Assembly: GCA_017481395.1 (NCBI GenBank)
Contig: JAFUPE010000060.1
Span: 1-22,064 of the forward strand
Length of the DNA: 22,064 nt
Source of the DNA: Ruminococcus sp.
GTDB lineage: Bacteria > Bacillota_A > Clostridia > Oscillospirales > Acutalibacteraceae
Reading direction: 5' to 3'
The notes under the pieces were generated by a model. It made no database searches. It was given only the letters and a program-made list of their open reading frames with translations, and was not told the DNA's origin. Position numbers and translations under genes: made by a program. Of the stretch, positions 1 to 8,494 are shown one piece after another (positions within the stretch are counted from its first letter, which is position 1; each line of letters begins with the position of its first letter).

Positions 1-1
1 A

Positions 2-226
2 ATTAAAGCTGACGAAACCACTCAAGATATTGAATATATCCTGAGAAGCTGGTGGGCAAAGGTAAAATGGACAAAAAAGATTACTCCCAACAGCATTATT
101 ATCGCAGATAACGGACTTAATGAAGAACAAATTAAGATTTGCCGCTTAATATGCAACGAGTGTGAAATGTTCAGACTTTGCACACCCATTGAGGTTTACA
201 AAATTTTGGAAGAAAAGAATACATAA
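2..226 (+). CDS. 3' end of an unrecognised protein (74 residues visible)
   Basis: An open frame enters from the left edge and ends at TAA 224-226. The visible part is a C-terminus with the segment RSWWAKVKW, a hydrophobic strand (SIIIADNG) and four cysteines near the end spaced C-x3-C-x2-C-x5-C. I do not recognise the family. The frame carries ordinary codon use and stops 14 bases before the predicted recD2 promoter, with no hairpin terminator between them, so some read-through into recD2 is possible. The cysteines could bind metal, but nothing else supports that. It is a real coding tail with fair confidence; its function is unknown. Confidence 0.6.
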   Translation: MKADETTQDIEYILRSWWAKVKWTKKITPNSIIIADNGLNEEQIKICRLICNECEMFRLCTPIEVYKILEEKNT

Positions 227-240
227 AGATGTAAATTGTG

Positions 241-269
241 TTGTACAAAAACGGAAAATATACTATAAT
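241..269 (+). promoter_or_regulatory. SigA-type promoter for recD2-comF
   Basis: TTGTAC (241-246), 17-base spacer, perfect TATAAT (264-269). Transcription would start near 276, giving a leader of about 37 bases before the recD2 ATG at 313, which has a GAGGA ribosome site at 302-306. Confidence 0.65.
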
Positions 270-312
270 GAATATGTATCTATTTAAAAGTAATTTCTTA
301 TGAGGAATAATA

Positions 313-2514
313 ATGAATGACGGAAAATTATACGAGCTTAACTGTACTGTTGAGCGAATTGTATTCAGAAACGACGAAAACGGATATACGGTAATGGAAG
401 CCGACGTAGAAGGCAGTGAAATAACAGCGGTAGGCGTAATGCCCGAAGTAAACGAGGGCGAGCATCTGCACCTTGTGGGCAGGTTTACATCTCACCCCAG
501 CTACGGCGAGCAGTTTTCGGTAGAGGCCTTCGAAAGCATTATGCCCACCACTACCCTTGGAATTTTAAAGTATCTGTCGGGCGGTGCAGTTAAGGGCATA
601 GGTGCCGCTACCGCCGCAAGGCTGATTAAGGCTTTCGGCGAAAGCACCCTTGAGGTTATGAAAAATGAACCCGAAAGAGTTGCCGCACTTAAAGGTATTT
701 CTCAGGAAAAAGCCGCATCTTTTTCTGAACAGCTTAAAAGAGCAGTAAACATAAGAGATTTAATGGCTTACTTGGGTTCCTTCGGCGTAAGTCCCTTGGA
801 GGCTGTAGCAGTCTACAGGGAATTTGGCAACGAGGCAATTAGCATTATAGAGGACAACCCTTTTTCATTGTGCTTAAGTGACACAGGCATTTCATTTGAG
901 GTAGCAGACCTTATTGCCACAAAAAAAGAAATCCCCTTTGACAGCTCCTTAAGAATAAGGGCAGGCATCACCCACGTGCTAAGGCACAACACCTTAAACG
1001 GCCACACCTGCCTGCCTGAAGATAAGCTTATTAAAACCGCCTCGGGCTTTCTCAACATTGACGAAGATAAAGCATACGAAACGCTGGAAGAGCTTCTTGC
1101 CGAAAATAATCTTAATCGAGACACCATACGCGACAGAAGCTTTATATTCTTGCCTGAATTTTACGAAAGCGAGGGTTACATTGCCGCAAGGCTTAAGATG
1201 ATGCTTCGCTTTCCTGCGCCTGCTTTTGCAGATGCCGAAGCACAAATTAAAAAAATCGAAACCAAAAACGGTATTGTGTACGCCGAAAAGCAGAAAGCCG
1301 CCATTGAAAGTGCACTAAAGAAAGGCCTTTTGGTGCTTACGGGCGGCCCGGGCACAGGCAAAACCACCACTCTTAATGCGATAATCGAGGTACTGAAAAA
1401 CAATGGTCAGAAGGTACTTTTAGCCGCACCTACAGGCAGAGCCGCACAAAGAATGAGCGAGTTGACAGGCTGTGAGGCTAAAACTATTCACAGGCTTTTA
1501 GAGGTTCAGTGGGACAAAAACGACAAGCCTACATTTAAGAAAAACGAACAGCATACGTTGGATTGCGATGCCTTGGTATTAGACGAGCTTTCTATGGTTG
1601 ACGATGAGCTTTTTGAGTCGGTTTTAAGAGCATTGCCTATGGCGTGCAGACTTGTGTTAGTCGGCGACAGCGACCAACTGCCTTCGGTTGGAGCAGGCAA
1701 CGTGCTTGCAGAGCTTGTCTTGTCAGGTGTAATCCCTGTTGTAGCACTTGACAGAATTTTCAGACAGTCGGAGCAAAGCCTTATTGTTACTAATGCACAT
1801 CACATTGTTAAGGGCGAAATGCCCGAGCTTAATCGCAGGGACTCAGACTTTTTCTTTCTTGAAGCCGAAAATATGACAGAAGTGCGGGATATAATTTTAG
1901 GACTTTGCAGTCAAAGACTGCCGAAAAGCTATGGGGTATCTCCTTTTAACGATATTCAGGTGCTGACCCCGGGTAAAAAAGGGGTACTTGGCACCTACGA
2001 GCTTAACAAAGCACTGCAGAATATACTCAATCCCAAAAGCGAAGAAAAAGACGAAATCACCTTTAACAATACAGTTTATCGCGTTGGCGACAAAGTGATG
2101 CAAGTCAAGAACAACTACGATATTTTATGGACCAAATACTCGGGAGAATGCGGCGAAGGTATTTTTAACGGCGATATCGGCATTATCGAATCCATAAATA
2201 AACCTCAGCGTATGATGAGAATAAAGTTTGACGACAGATATGCAAATTACGATGCAGACTGTGCCCTTAATTTAGAGCTGAGCTATGCCTGCACCGTACA
2301 CAAAAGTCAGGGTAACGAGTTTGATTTTGTGGTTATGCCCATGATGAAAAATTCACAGTTTTTGTTTTACCGAAATCTTCTTTATACCGCCGTTACCCGA
2401 GCGAAAAGAATGCTCATTTTAGTAGGCAACAGACAAACTGTCGAGTATATGGTCAACAACAACATTCGCACCCTTCGCTACAGCGGACTTTCGCAGTTTT
2501 TGAAGAGAGACTGA
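313..2514 (+). CDS. recD2: ATP-dependent DNA helicase RecD2 (RecD/TraA-like, SF1B)
   Basis: 733 residues, full length for RecD2, which runs about 715-800. Order seen: an N-terminal OB-like part (about 1-85), helix-hairpin-helix repeats (about 85-200, e.g. GAVKGIGAATA and LKGISQEKA), then the motor. Walker A is GGPGTGKTTT at 344-353, with the motif-I Lys at 350 and Thr at 351. Walker B has Asp424-Glu425 (VLDELSMVD). The GDSDQLPSVGAG motif follows, and the UvrD_C_2-type motif VHKSQGNEFD lies near 662-671. Members unwind DNA 5' to 3' and act in repair and replication restart in bacteria without RecBC; this role is family knowledge. The start is ATG 313 behind GAGGA. comF follows after only 4 bases, so the two are almost certainly one operon from the promoter at 241. 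Assignment is very secure. Confidence 0.96.
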   Translation: MNDGKLYELNCTVERIVFRNDENGYTVMEADVEGSEITAVGVMPEVNEGEHLHLVGRFTSHPSYGEQFSVEAFESIMPTTTLGILKYLSGGAVKGIGAATAARLIKAFGESTLEVMKNEPERVAALKGISQEKAASFSEQLKRAVNIRDLMAYLGSFGVSPLEAVAVYREFGNEAISIIEDNPFSLCLSDTGISFEVADLIATKKEIPFDSSLRIRAGITHVLRHNTLNGHTCLPEDKLIKTASGFLNIDEDKAYETLEELLAENNLNRDTIRDRSFIFLPEFYESEGYIAARLKMMLRFPAPAFADAEAQIKKIETKNGIVYAEKQKAAIESALKKGLLVLTGGPGTGKTTTLNAIIEVLKNNGQKVLLAAPTGRAAQRMSELTGCEAKTIHRLLEVQWDKNDKPTFKKNEQHTLDCDALVLDELSMVDDELFESVLRALPMACRLVLVGDSDQLPSVGAGNVLAELVLSGVIPVVALDRIFRQSEQSLIVTNAHHIVKGEMPELNRRDSDFFFLEAENMTEVRDIILGLCSQRLPKSYGVSPFNDIQVLTPGKKGVLGTYELNKALQNILNPKSEEKDEITFNNTVYRVGDKVMQVKNNYDILWTKYSGECGEGIFNGDIGIIESINKPQRMMRIKFDDRYANYDADCALNLELSYACTVHKSQGNEFDFVVMPMMKNSQFLFYRNLLYTAVTRAKRMLILVGNRQTVEYMVNNNIRTLRYSGLSQFLKRD

Positions 2515-2518
2515 TACT

Positions 2519-3178
2519 ATGAAATATGAAATCAAGAGAAAGCTTGTTTCTGTAATTTTTCCCGAGAGGTGCCCATACTGCAGAGATGTAATTAAGCCCT
2601 GCGAAATCGGCTGTGAGGCTTGCCTCACAAGTATGCCCCAGAAAATATACAGAAAGCTTGTAGGCGGAAGATACAGCGTAATTTCGGCACTACCTTACAA
2701 GGATATCTACAAAGCCGCTATACTAAGGGTAAAGTTCGGCAATAAAAAGCAATACGCCTATCAGCTGGCAAAACTTATGGCAAGTAAGCTTTCGGAAGAA
2801 TACGAAAGCTATGCCTTTGACGTAATCACCTTTGTGCCCTTGCATAACGAAACTTTAAAAGAAAGAGGCTTTAACCAAAGAGAGCTTTTGGCAAGACACC
2901 TAAGCGAATTTACGGATATTCCCTGTGAAGCCTTGCTTAAGAAAACAAAGAAAAACAAGCCTCAGCATAACGTTACGGCAGATAAAAAAGAGAAAAATGT
3001 AAAAGGAGTTTACCGAGCAACTGACAAAACTCTTATCAGCGGCAAGAAAATTTTAATTATCGACGACATTGTGACAACAGGGTTTACCTTGGCAGAATGT
3101 GCCAAAATCCTTGATAAAAATGGTGCCGAAGAAATTTGTGGCTTAACTTTTGCAATAACTCTGCCAAAAACGACTTGA
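2519..3178 (+). CDS. comF: ComF family phosphoribosyltransferase-fold protein
   Basis: 219 residues, normal ComF length. The N-terminus holds a four-cysteine zinc-finger-like unit (Cys18, 21, 32, 35, plus Cys28). A type I phosphoribosyltransferase fold follows, with the ComF signature FVPLHNETLKERGFNQ in the middle and the PRPP-binding loop IDDIVTTG at 181-188. ComF is needed for DNA uptake in naturally competent Firmicutes; in species not known to be competent its role is uncertain. Coupling to recD2 (4-base gap, AGAGAG ribosome site inside the end of recD2) fits DNA processing, though ComF often simply sits beside helicase genes. The TGA stop at 3176-3178 lies inside the -35 box of the mreB promoter. 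No truncation or missing motif was seen. Confidence 0.93.
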   Translation: MKYEIKRKLVSVIFPERCPYCRDVIKPCEIGCEACLTSMPQKIYRKLVGGRYSVISALPYKDIYKAAILRVKFGNKKQYAYQLAKLMASKLSEEYESYAFDVITFVPLHNETLKERGFNQRELLARHLSEFTDIPCEALLKKTKKNKPQHNVTADKKEKNVKGVYRATDKTLISGKKILIIDDIVTTGFTLAECAKILDKNGAEEICGLTFAITLPKTT

Positions 3179-3203
3179 AAAGAACAAAAATCTATAATAT
3201 AAT
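3175..3203 (+). promoter_or_regulatory. SigA-type promoter for the mreB-like gene, overlapping the comF stop
   Basis: TTGAAA (3175-3180), 17-base spacer, TATAAT (3198-3203). The -35 contains the comF TGA. A second TATAAT-like hexamer at 3193-3198 has only a 12-base spacer and is less likely to be used. There is no terminator after comF, so mreB may also receive read-through. Confidence 0.65.
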
Positions 3204-3237
3204 TTACTGCATATAGGATTTTGAAAGGAAGGATAAT

Positions 3238-4254
3238 ATGGATATAGCTCTTGACCTTGGAAGCTGTAACACCAGGGTATACCTGCCCGAAAAAGGCAAG
3301 GTGCTTGACGAGCCCTCTGTAATTACATACGATATTTTTGATAAAGACATTGTCGCCGCAGGAGACGAGGCGTACAAGACCATAGGTAAAACGCCCACAA
3401 GACTTAAGACAGTTTTTCCTCTTGAGGGCGGTGTTATTGCCGAGCTTGATTTAGTGGAAGAGCTTATAAGTATTTTTCTTTCTAAGGTTACTACCAGCAA
3501 GGTTGTTATGCCCCGAGTTGTGGCTTGCATTCCCGGTGAAATCACCGAGGTTGAAAAACGTGCGGTAGTAAATGCTATCAGCAGCTTCGGCGTAAGAAGG
3601 GTTTACCTCATTGAATCAGCAAAAGCCGCGGCCATGGGTGCAGATCTCGACATTATGAGTCCTCATGGCAGTATGATTGTAGACATCGGCGGCGGCACAA
3701 CTGACATTGCAGTTATGTCTTTAGGCGGTGTGGCTGTAAGCAAAACCATAAAAAACGCCGGCAAATATATGGACGGCGAAATCATTAAGTACATCCGCCG
3801 CAAATATTCGCTAATTATCGGCGACACAACTGCCGAGCAGTGCAAAAAAGCCATTGGTTGTGTTATGCCTCCTTCAGAAGAAAAGGTGTTTCGTGTAAAG
3901 GGCAGAGATTCTATGAGAGGTCTGCCCCGCTATGTAGATATGAAATCCTCGGAAATTATGGAGGCTTTAGAAGAGCCTGCTATGAATATTATAAAAGGTA
4001 TCAGAGAGGTGCTTGAAAAAACTCCGCCCGAGCTTATCGGTGACGTTTACACCGACGGCATAACCCTGACAGGCGGCCTTTCTCAGCTTGGCGGCTTTGC
4101 AGAGCTCATTGCCAAGCAAACAAAGCTTGAGGTACGAGTTGCCGAAAATCCCGCCGACTGTGTAGTTAAAGGCTGCGGTATGGCAATAGAATTTGTGGCA
4201 GATGCCGAACAAAACGCCCTAAGCTCGGTTAATCCCCTTTTGGCGGCATATTAA
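3238..4254 (+). CDS. mreB: Rod-shape actin homologue, MreB/Mbl family
   Basis: 338 residues, normal for MreB/Mbl. The actin-like ATPase signatures are in order: phosphate 1 (DLGSCNTRVY, residues 6-15), phosphate 2 (VDIGGGTTD, about 148-156) and the adenosine motif (ITLTGGLSQLGGF) near the C-terminus. The family forms membrane-bound filaments that steer cell-wall elongation. The ribosome site AGGAAGG (3226-3232) lies 5 bases before ATG 3238. There is no mreC or mreD next to it, so it may be an Mbl- or MreBH-type paralogue; I cannot separate these by eye and use mreB as the family symbol. It has its own promoter at 3175 and ends just before a strong hairpin at 4270. The downstream gene is convergent. 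Confidence 0.9.
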   Translation: MDIALDLGSCNTRVYLPEKGKVLDEPSVITYDIFDKDIVAAGDEAYKTIGKTPTRLKTVFPLEGGVIAELDLVEELISIFLSKVTTSKVVMPRVVACIPGEITEVEKRAVVNAISSFGVRRVYLIESAKAAAMGADLDIMSPHGSMIVDIGGGTTDIAVMSLGGVAVSKTIKNAGKYMDGEIIKYIRRKYSLIIGDTTAEQCKKAIGCVMPPSEEKVFRVKGRDSMRGLPRYVDMKSSEIMEALEEPAMNIIKGIREVLEKTPPELIGDVYTDGITLTGGLSQLGGFAELIAKQTKLEVRVAENPADCVVKGCGMAIEFVADAEQNALSSVNPLLAAY

Positions 4255-4269
4255 TCTTATTACATACAA

Positions 4270-4303
4270 AAAACCAGACTTCGAATATATGAAGTCTGGT
4301 TTT
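4270..4303. terminator. Bidirectional terminator between mreB and the convergent membrane-protein gene
   Basis: A perfect 13-bp stem, AAAACCAGACTTC (4270-4282) with GAAGTCTGGTTTT (4291-4303), and an 8-base loop. A/T runs lie on both sides, so it can serve both converging genes. Confidence 0.85.
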
Positions 4304-4318
4304 AATATTATATATTGA

Positions 4319-5365
4319 TTATTTTAATTCTGCATCTTCAGTCTTTGTATAGCCCACGCCATTGATAACAAGGTTTGAGCCGTCAAGGAAGTAAGTTAAA
4401 ACATCCCCGTTGGTTTCGCCTGTGTAATAATCAACGCTCATGTAAATTTTGCCGTCGCTTACGGTGTACTTAAAGTTCATGTCAATGCCGTAGCCGGTTG
4501 TAACACCGTAGAACATCTGATAGGTCGGGTTAACCTGATACTTGGTTTTGTAGTTAGCTGTACCGTCGTCATAGAAGGTATATGTGCCGTAATCAGCCTC
4601 AGACCATGTTCCAAGTATATTCTTATCAATCTGAAGTGTAGTGATACCTGCTTCATCGGCAGATGCATTTGTAATTACATTGGGATCCATTGTAAACTTC
4701 GGAAGGTCGGTTTTCACAAACGCCCACTGAGAAACAGTACCCGAAGCGTCAACAAACTTAAATTTAAGAACCTTTTCGCCGTTTTCATTGTCCATAGTGT
4801 AAACAAACTCACCACCGGACATACCGAACATATAAAAGTCTGATTTAAGCACATTTACCTTGCCTGAAAGAGGCTCAACAGCAGATATGCTTGTAATAAC
4901 ATTAGGCAGTTCGGTGTCCTTTGCTACGTCATAGGTTGCAATCTCATAATTTCCGAAGTAAGAAATGCCGCCTCCTTTGAGGTAAACATTGCCGTTGCCG
5001 TCAAACTCGAAGTAAATTCCCGAGTTCTCGTAGCCCTGCTCTGCCCATACACCCTTAAGGTTTGCACCGAAAAACGCACTGTAAATCCATACACCGCCAA
5101 ATACAACTGCGGCAACAATCGCAAAAGCCGCCGCGGCAACAATCACAGGAGTTACGATTTTTCGCTTTTTCTTAGGAACTGCCTCTTCGTTAAAATCTGA
5201 AGATGAACAGCCCAAACAATTACTGCAATCGCAACAGGCGTGCTGTGGCTCTTCGGTATATTCCTTACAAGCCTCATCATATGCATCGGTCATTTCTTCT
5301 GCATGCTCTTCGCTTTCAATATCCGGATTTACACTCTGCAAATCCTTTTCATTATCATTATTCAC
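4319..5365 (-). CDS. Single-pass membrane protein with cytoplasmic Cys cluster and two repeated extracytoplasmic beta modules
   Basis: 348 residues from GTG 5365. The frame is open to a TTG at 5380, but that TTG-GAG-GAG is itself the ribosome site, so GTG six bases after it is the better start. The N-terminus is acidic and cytoplasmic by the positive-inside rule. It holds a dense cysteine cluster (Cys44, 45, 47, 50, 53; motif CCDCSNCLGC), then a basic KKKRK stretch and one membrane helix (about 71-99). Outside are two related modules beginning GVWAEQG (about 104) and GTWSEADYG (about 251), each followed by FDGNG or YDDGT turns. Such G-x-W/D-G-T units recall the lipocalin-like modules in clostridial surface proteins. 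The function is not recognised. The gene is monocistronic, with a possible promoter at 5396-5424 and the shared terminator at 4270. The cluster might bind zinc or iron-sulfur. Confidence 0.85.
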   Translation of the reverse strand: MNNDNEKDLQSVNPDIESEEHAEEMTDAYDEACKEYTEEPQHACCDCSNCLGCSSSDFNEEAVPKKKRKIVTPVIVAAAAFAIVAAVVFGGVWIYSAFFGANLKGVWAEQGYENSGIYFEFDGNGNVYLKGGGISYFGNYEIATYDVAKDTELPNVITSISAVEPLSGKVNVLKSDFYMFGMSGGEFVYTMDNENGEKVLKFKFVDASGTVSQWAFVKTDLPKFTMDPNVITNASADEAGITTLQIDKNILGTWSEADYGTYTFYDDGTANYKTKYQVNPTYQMFYGVTTGYGIDMNFKYTVSDGKIYMSVDYYTGETNGDVLTYFLDGSNLVINGVGYTKTEDAELK

Positions 5366-5395
5366 TTTTAACTCCTCCAAAAATGAGATAAATAT

Positions 5396-5424
5396 AGTTT
5401 ACTATGTATCAAAGAATAAATCAA
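5396..5424 (-). promoter_or_regulatory. Possible promoter for the 4319-5365 membrane-protein gene
   Basis: On the minus strand: TTGATT (5419-5424), 17-base spacer, TAAACT (5396-5401). The -10 matches consensus at four of six positions. The region is AT-rich, so this is tentative. Confidence 0.4.
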
Positions 5425-5561
5425 CAATTTTATTATGACAGTTTTGTGAAACCTTTGATTTTTAATAAAAAAACAAGACAAATCGGCGATTTTGTCGCAA
5501 AATTCCGTAAAAAATAACAATTTAATGAGATTAGCCACCTATATTTTTGCCAAATATAATA

Positions 5562-5590
5562 TTGAACATTTTTCTAAAATATGGTAAAGT
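5562..5590 (+). promoter_or_regulatory. Possible promoter for phosphoglucomutase
   Basis: TTGAAC (5562-5567), 17-base spacer, TAAAGT (5585-5590). Transcription would start near 5597, followed by GGAG at 5623-5626 and ATG 5635. The spacer is ideal and the -10 is imperfect. The rest of the 5366-5634 gap is AT-rich and holds only a small hairpin at 5489-5503. Confidence 0.45.
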
Positions 5591-5634
5591 AAAAGTGTAT
5601 TTTTCTTAATAAATTATTCAATGGAGATATAGTT

Positions 5635-7356
5635 ATGAGTCACAATGAACTTTACAAAACATGGCTTGAAAAAGCCACCGAAGATACTGCACTTACCGCT
5701 GAGCTTAAGGCTATTGAGGGTAACGACAACGAAATTTACGAGCGTTTTTATACTCAGCTTAAATTCGGCACAGCAGGACTTCGCGGTGTTTTAGGTGCAG
5801 GTACAAACAGAATGAACATTTACATCGTTCGTCAGGCTACTCAGGGTCTTGCTAATTACGTTAACAAAACCTTCGGCGGCGGTGCAGTTGCAATTTCTCA
5901 CGATTCAAGAAACAATGCTGACATATTTATGCTTGAAGCTGCAAAGGTTTTAGCCGCCAACGGCATCAAGACCTACATTACAAGCGAGCTTCAGCCTACA
6001 CCTGTGTTAAGCTTTCTTGTAAGGCATTTTGGCTGTAAGGCAGGTATTATGATTACTGCAAGCCATAACCCTGCTAAATACAACGGTTACAAGGCATACG
6101 GCGAAGACGGATGTCAGATGACCGATGTAAGTGCAGGTATTGTTTATGACGAAATCTGCAGTATTGATATGTTCTCAGGCGTTAAGCTTATGGACCTTGA
6201 CAAAGCAATAAACGAAGGTCTTGTTGAATACGTAAAGGATGAGGTTTACAGCGAGTACCTTAAGTGTGTTAAGGCTCAGCAAGCAAATGCAGGTGTATGC
6301 AAGGATGCCGACCTTAAGGTGGTTTATACTCCCCTTAACGGCACAGGCAACAAGCTTGTAAGAAGAGTTTTAAAGGAAATCGGTGTCGAGGACGTAAGCA
6401 TCGTTAAAGAGCAGGAGCTTCCTGACGGTAACTTCCCCACCTGCCCTTTCCCCAATCCTGAAATCAGAGAAGCTTTGGAATTAGGTCTTAAAATGTGCGA
6501 GGAGGTTAAGCCTGACCTGCTTTTAGCAACCGACCCCGACGCAGACAGAGTTGGTATTGCTGTTCCCGAAAAGGACGGCTCTTACAGACTTATTACAGGT
6601 AACGAAACAGGCATTATGCTTACAGATTACCTCTTAAGAGTAAAAACCGAGCACGGTACATTACCCGAAAACCCCATTATTGTTAAAACTATCGTTTCAA
6701 CTCAGCTTGTTAAGAGAATCTGCGAGGATTACAACTGCCAGATGGTTGACGTGCTTACAGGCTTTAAGTATATCGGCGAGGTTATTTTAGGTCTTGAGCA
6801 GAAAAACGAAGAAAGCCGCTTCCTTTTAGGCTTTGAGGAAAGCTACGGTTACCTTTCCGGAACATACGTAAGAGACAAGGACGCTGTAGTTGCTTCTATG
6901 CTTATTGCCGAGATGGCAGCTTACTACAAAAAGCAGGGCAAAACACTTACAGAGGTTATTGATGGTCTTTACGACAAATACGGTTACTACCTTAACCGCA
7001 CACTTGACTTCTACTTCGAGGGTGCAAGCGGTATGGATAAGATGGCTGACATTATGAACACTCTCAGAGATAATGCTCCTGCCGAAATTGACGGCAAAAA
7101 GGTAATTGCGGTTTCAGACTATCTTTTAAGAAAAGCCTGTAACCTGGAGACAAATGAGACCAAGGAAATTGACCTGCCTAAGTCAAATGTTCTTTCCTAT
7201 ACACTTGAAGGCGGTAACGCTGTAATCGTAAGACCCAGTGGCACCGAGCCTAAGATTAAGCTTTACCTCACTTCTGTAGGTACTTCAAAGGAAAACACCT
7301 TAGAAATTATGGAAAGCCTTAAAACCTCTGCAAAGAAGCTTTTAGGCGTTGAATAA
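5635..7356 (+). CDS. pgcA: Alpha-phosphoglucomutase / phosphomannomutase
   Basis: 573 residues, the size of the Firmicutes PgcA-type enzymes. The four family sites are intact. The phosphoserine loop is TASHNP with Ser143, preceded by the N-terminal GTAGLRG. The metal loop is DPDADR at 300-305, the sugar-binding loop is GFEESYGYL near 400, and the phosphate-binding loop is RPSGTEP at 533-539. The enzyme interconverts glucose-1-phosphate and glucose-6-phosphate (some also act on mannose phosphates), feeding UDP-glucose, glycogen and envelope polymers. In a starch-using organism it also links glucose-1-phosphate from phosphorolysis to glycolysis; that link is inference. It is monocistronic, with start ATG 5635, ribosome site GGAG 8 bases upstream and a strong terminator at 7372. 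The symbol follows B. subtilis usage; substrate preference cannot be read from sequence. Confidence 0.94.
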   Translation: MSHNELYKTWLEKATEDTALTAELKAIEGNDNEIYERFYTQLKFGTAGLRGVLGAGTNRMNIYIVRQATQGLANYVNKTFGGGAVAISHDSRNNADIFMLEAAKVLAANGIKTYITSELQPTPVLSFLVRHFGCKAGIMITASHNPAKYNGYKAYGEDGCQMTDVSAGIVYDEICSIDMFSGVKLMDLDKAINEGLVEYVKDEVYSEYLKCVKAQQANAGVCKDADLKVVYTPLNGTGNKLVRRVLKEIGVEDVSIVKEQELPDGNFPTCPFPNPEIREALELGLKMCEEVKPDLLLATDPDADRVGIAVPEKDGSYRLITGNETGIMLTDYLLRVKTEHGTLPENPIIVKTIVSTQLVKRICEDYNCQMVDVLTGFKYIGEVILGLEQKNEESRFLLGFEESYGYLSGTYVRDKDAVVASMLIAEMAAYYKKQGKTLTEVIDGLYDKYGYYLNRTLDFYFEGASGMDKMADIMNTLRDNAPAEIDGKKVIAVSDYLLRKACNLETNETKEIDLPKSNVLSYTLEGGNAVIVRPSGTEPKIKLYLTSVGTSKENTLEIMESLKTSAKKLLGVE

Positions 7357-7371
7357 TCAAATATAAAAGTT

Positions 7372-7405
7372 ACGGCACCGCTTACAAAAAGCGGTGCCGT
7401 TTTTG
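7372..7405. terminator. Terminator after pgcA, shared with the convergent DHHW gene
   Basis: A perfect 12-bp GC-rich stem, ACGGCACCGCTT (7372-7383) with AAGCGGTGCCGT (7389-7400), a 5-base loop and a T run at 7400-7404. It sits directly against the stop codon of the minus-strand gene at 7406, so its use on that strand is less certain. Confidence 0.88.
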
Positions 7406-8482
7406 TTATTTCATAGAAAGCGAATCGTTTAAAAGCATTGTGCTATACATAAACAGCACATCGGCGTTTTCAAAAACCACGTAATCAGCAAGCATACCGC
7501 TGCTGATATAACGCAAATCTACAAGAGTAATTTCGCTGTAGGCTTCGCAAAGCAAAGGTGTTATGCTTGAAGCAAAGGAATCCCGAAATATTATAAGCCT
7601 TTTTCCGCTTGGATTATTAGGATTCTTAACAGTTACCACGGGCTGATTGCCCGAAAGAAAGATTTCGTAAGGGTCTTTGCTCTGGGCTTTGCTCATATCA
7701 TAAACTGCCTTTGCCCCCTCTACCTGCAAGCTGTTGATTGTATCATTTGTCAGGTAGGTTATGGTATCGGGTGTAACCATTAAAGCCGATTGACCTACGT
7801 AAACACCATTAAAAGGGTAATTGAGAGTATTCTCAGTGTAAGTATCCGAAAGGCTCTGCCCCATTCCTTCGGCAAGTCGGTTTGCAACGTCTGTGATTTT
7901 GTCCTGCCGCCAATGGGTGTCGGTAAAATAATAGTCGTCTTTGCTCAGCAAACCATAGATTTCAATATACTCTGCATAAGGCATAGCTTCGCGGATATTC
8001 TTCGAAAAAGCTTCGTAATCTAAAGAAAGATAGCCGTTTTCGTTGGCTAAAAACATATTTTTGTCGGGAATAATCGAGAGATAAATCTTGTTATCTTCAA
8101 GGTACATATCCTTAACTTTAGTAAATAAATCTGTAGCATAGGTATTGAGAGTTTTGTTCTGAGGATAGGTAAGCTTTGAAAGATGACCGTCTGCCACAAA
8201 CAAATCATTATTATCCTTCTGCATAAAGGCATAAAGCCTTGTATACGCCTTTACGCTTCGAAATGTATCTCGCATTGGGAAGCGGTCGGTGGCATATTTT
8301 TCAAAATCCCCGGCAAATTCGCCGTTTGCAATCGTATTTACAGAAAACTCGGGAAAGCTTTCTAAAACTCTGCGTTCGCTTTCAGAATAATCAGGAGTCT
8401 GACCTGTAAAGCACCACACCGAAAAGATAGCTACAAACAATCCGCTTAAGAGGACAGTAAAGATGTTGCATAATTTTTTCAT
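7406..8482 (-). CDS. DHHW/AlgJ-like protein, predicted acetyl-transfer partner of the MBOAT protein
   Basis: 358 residues. An N-terminal hydrophobic anchor (about 5-25) places the rest outside the membrane. The body resembles the DHHW family (AlgJ/AlgX-like, SGNH-hydrolase-related): YFTDTHWRQDK carries Asp188, His190 and Trp191, and a Ser block, IIFRDSFASS, has Ser302. In alginate acetylation such proteins pass acetyl groups received from the MBOAT partner to the polysaccharide; that role is family knowledge. The gene follows the MBOAT gene after 12 bases. Its ribosome site AAGGAGG (8490-8496) overlaps the MBOAT stop, so translation is probably coupled. No glycosyltransferase is adjacent, so the acetylated polymer is unknown. 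The catalytic residues are inferred from family motifs. Confidence 0.8.
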   Translation of the reverse strand: MKKLCNIFTVLLSGLFVAIFSVWCFTGQTPDYSESERRVLESFPEFSVNTIANGEFAGDFEKYATDRFPMRDTFRSVKAYTRLYAFMQKDNNDLFVADGHLSKLTYPQNKTLNTYATDLFTKVKDMYLEDNKIYLSIIPDKNMFLANENGYLSLDYEAFSKNIREAMPYAEYIEIYGLLSKDDYYFTDTHWRQDKITDVANRLAEGMGQSLSDTYTENTLNYPFNGVYVGQSALMVTPDTITYLTNDTINSLQVEGAKAVYDMSKAQSKDPYEIFLSGNQPVVTVKNPNNPSGKRLIIFRDSFASSITPLLCEAYSEITLVDLRYISSGMLADYVVFENADVLFMYSTMLLNDSLSMK

Positions 8483-8494
8483 TTTTAGTCCTCC

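Noticed and set aside
813..1127. 104-codon minus-strand frame within recD2
   Set aside because: It lies wholly inside a well-supported helicase gene and has no start signal or recognisable domain.
5489..5503. Small perfect hairpin ATTTTG-TCG-CAAAAT in the gap before pgcA
   Set aside because: Short, AT-rich, with no T run and no clear relation to either promoter; likely chance. A similar TTTTGTCGC string at 20823-20831 is probably coincidence.
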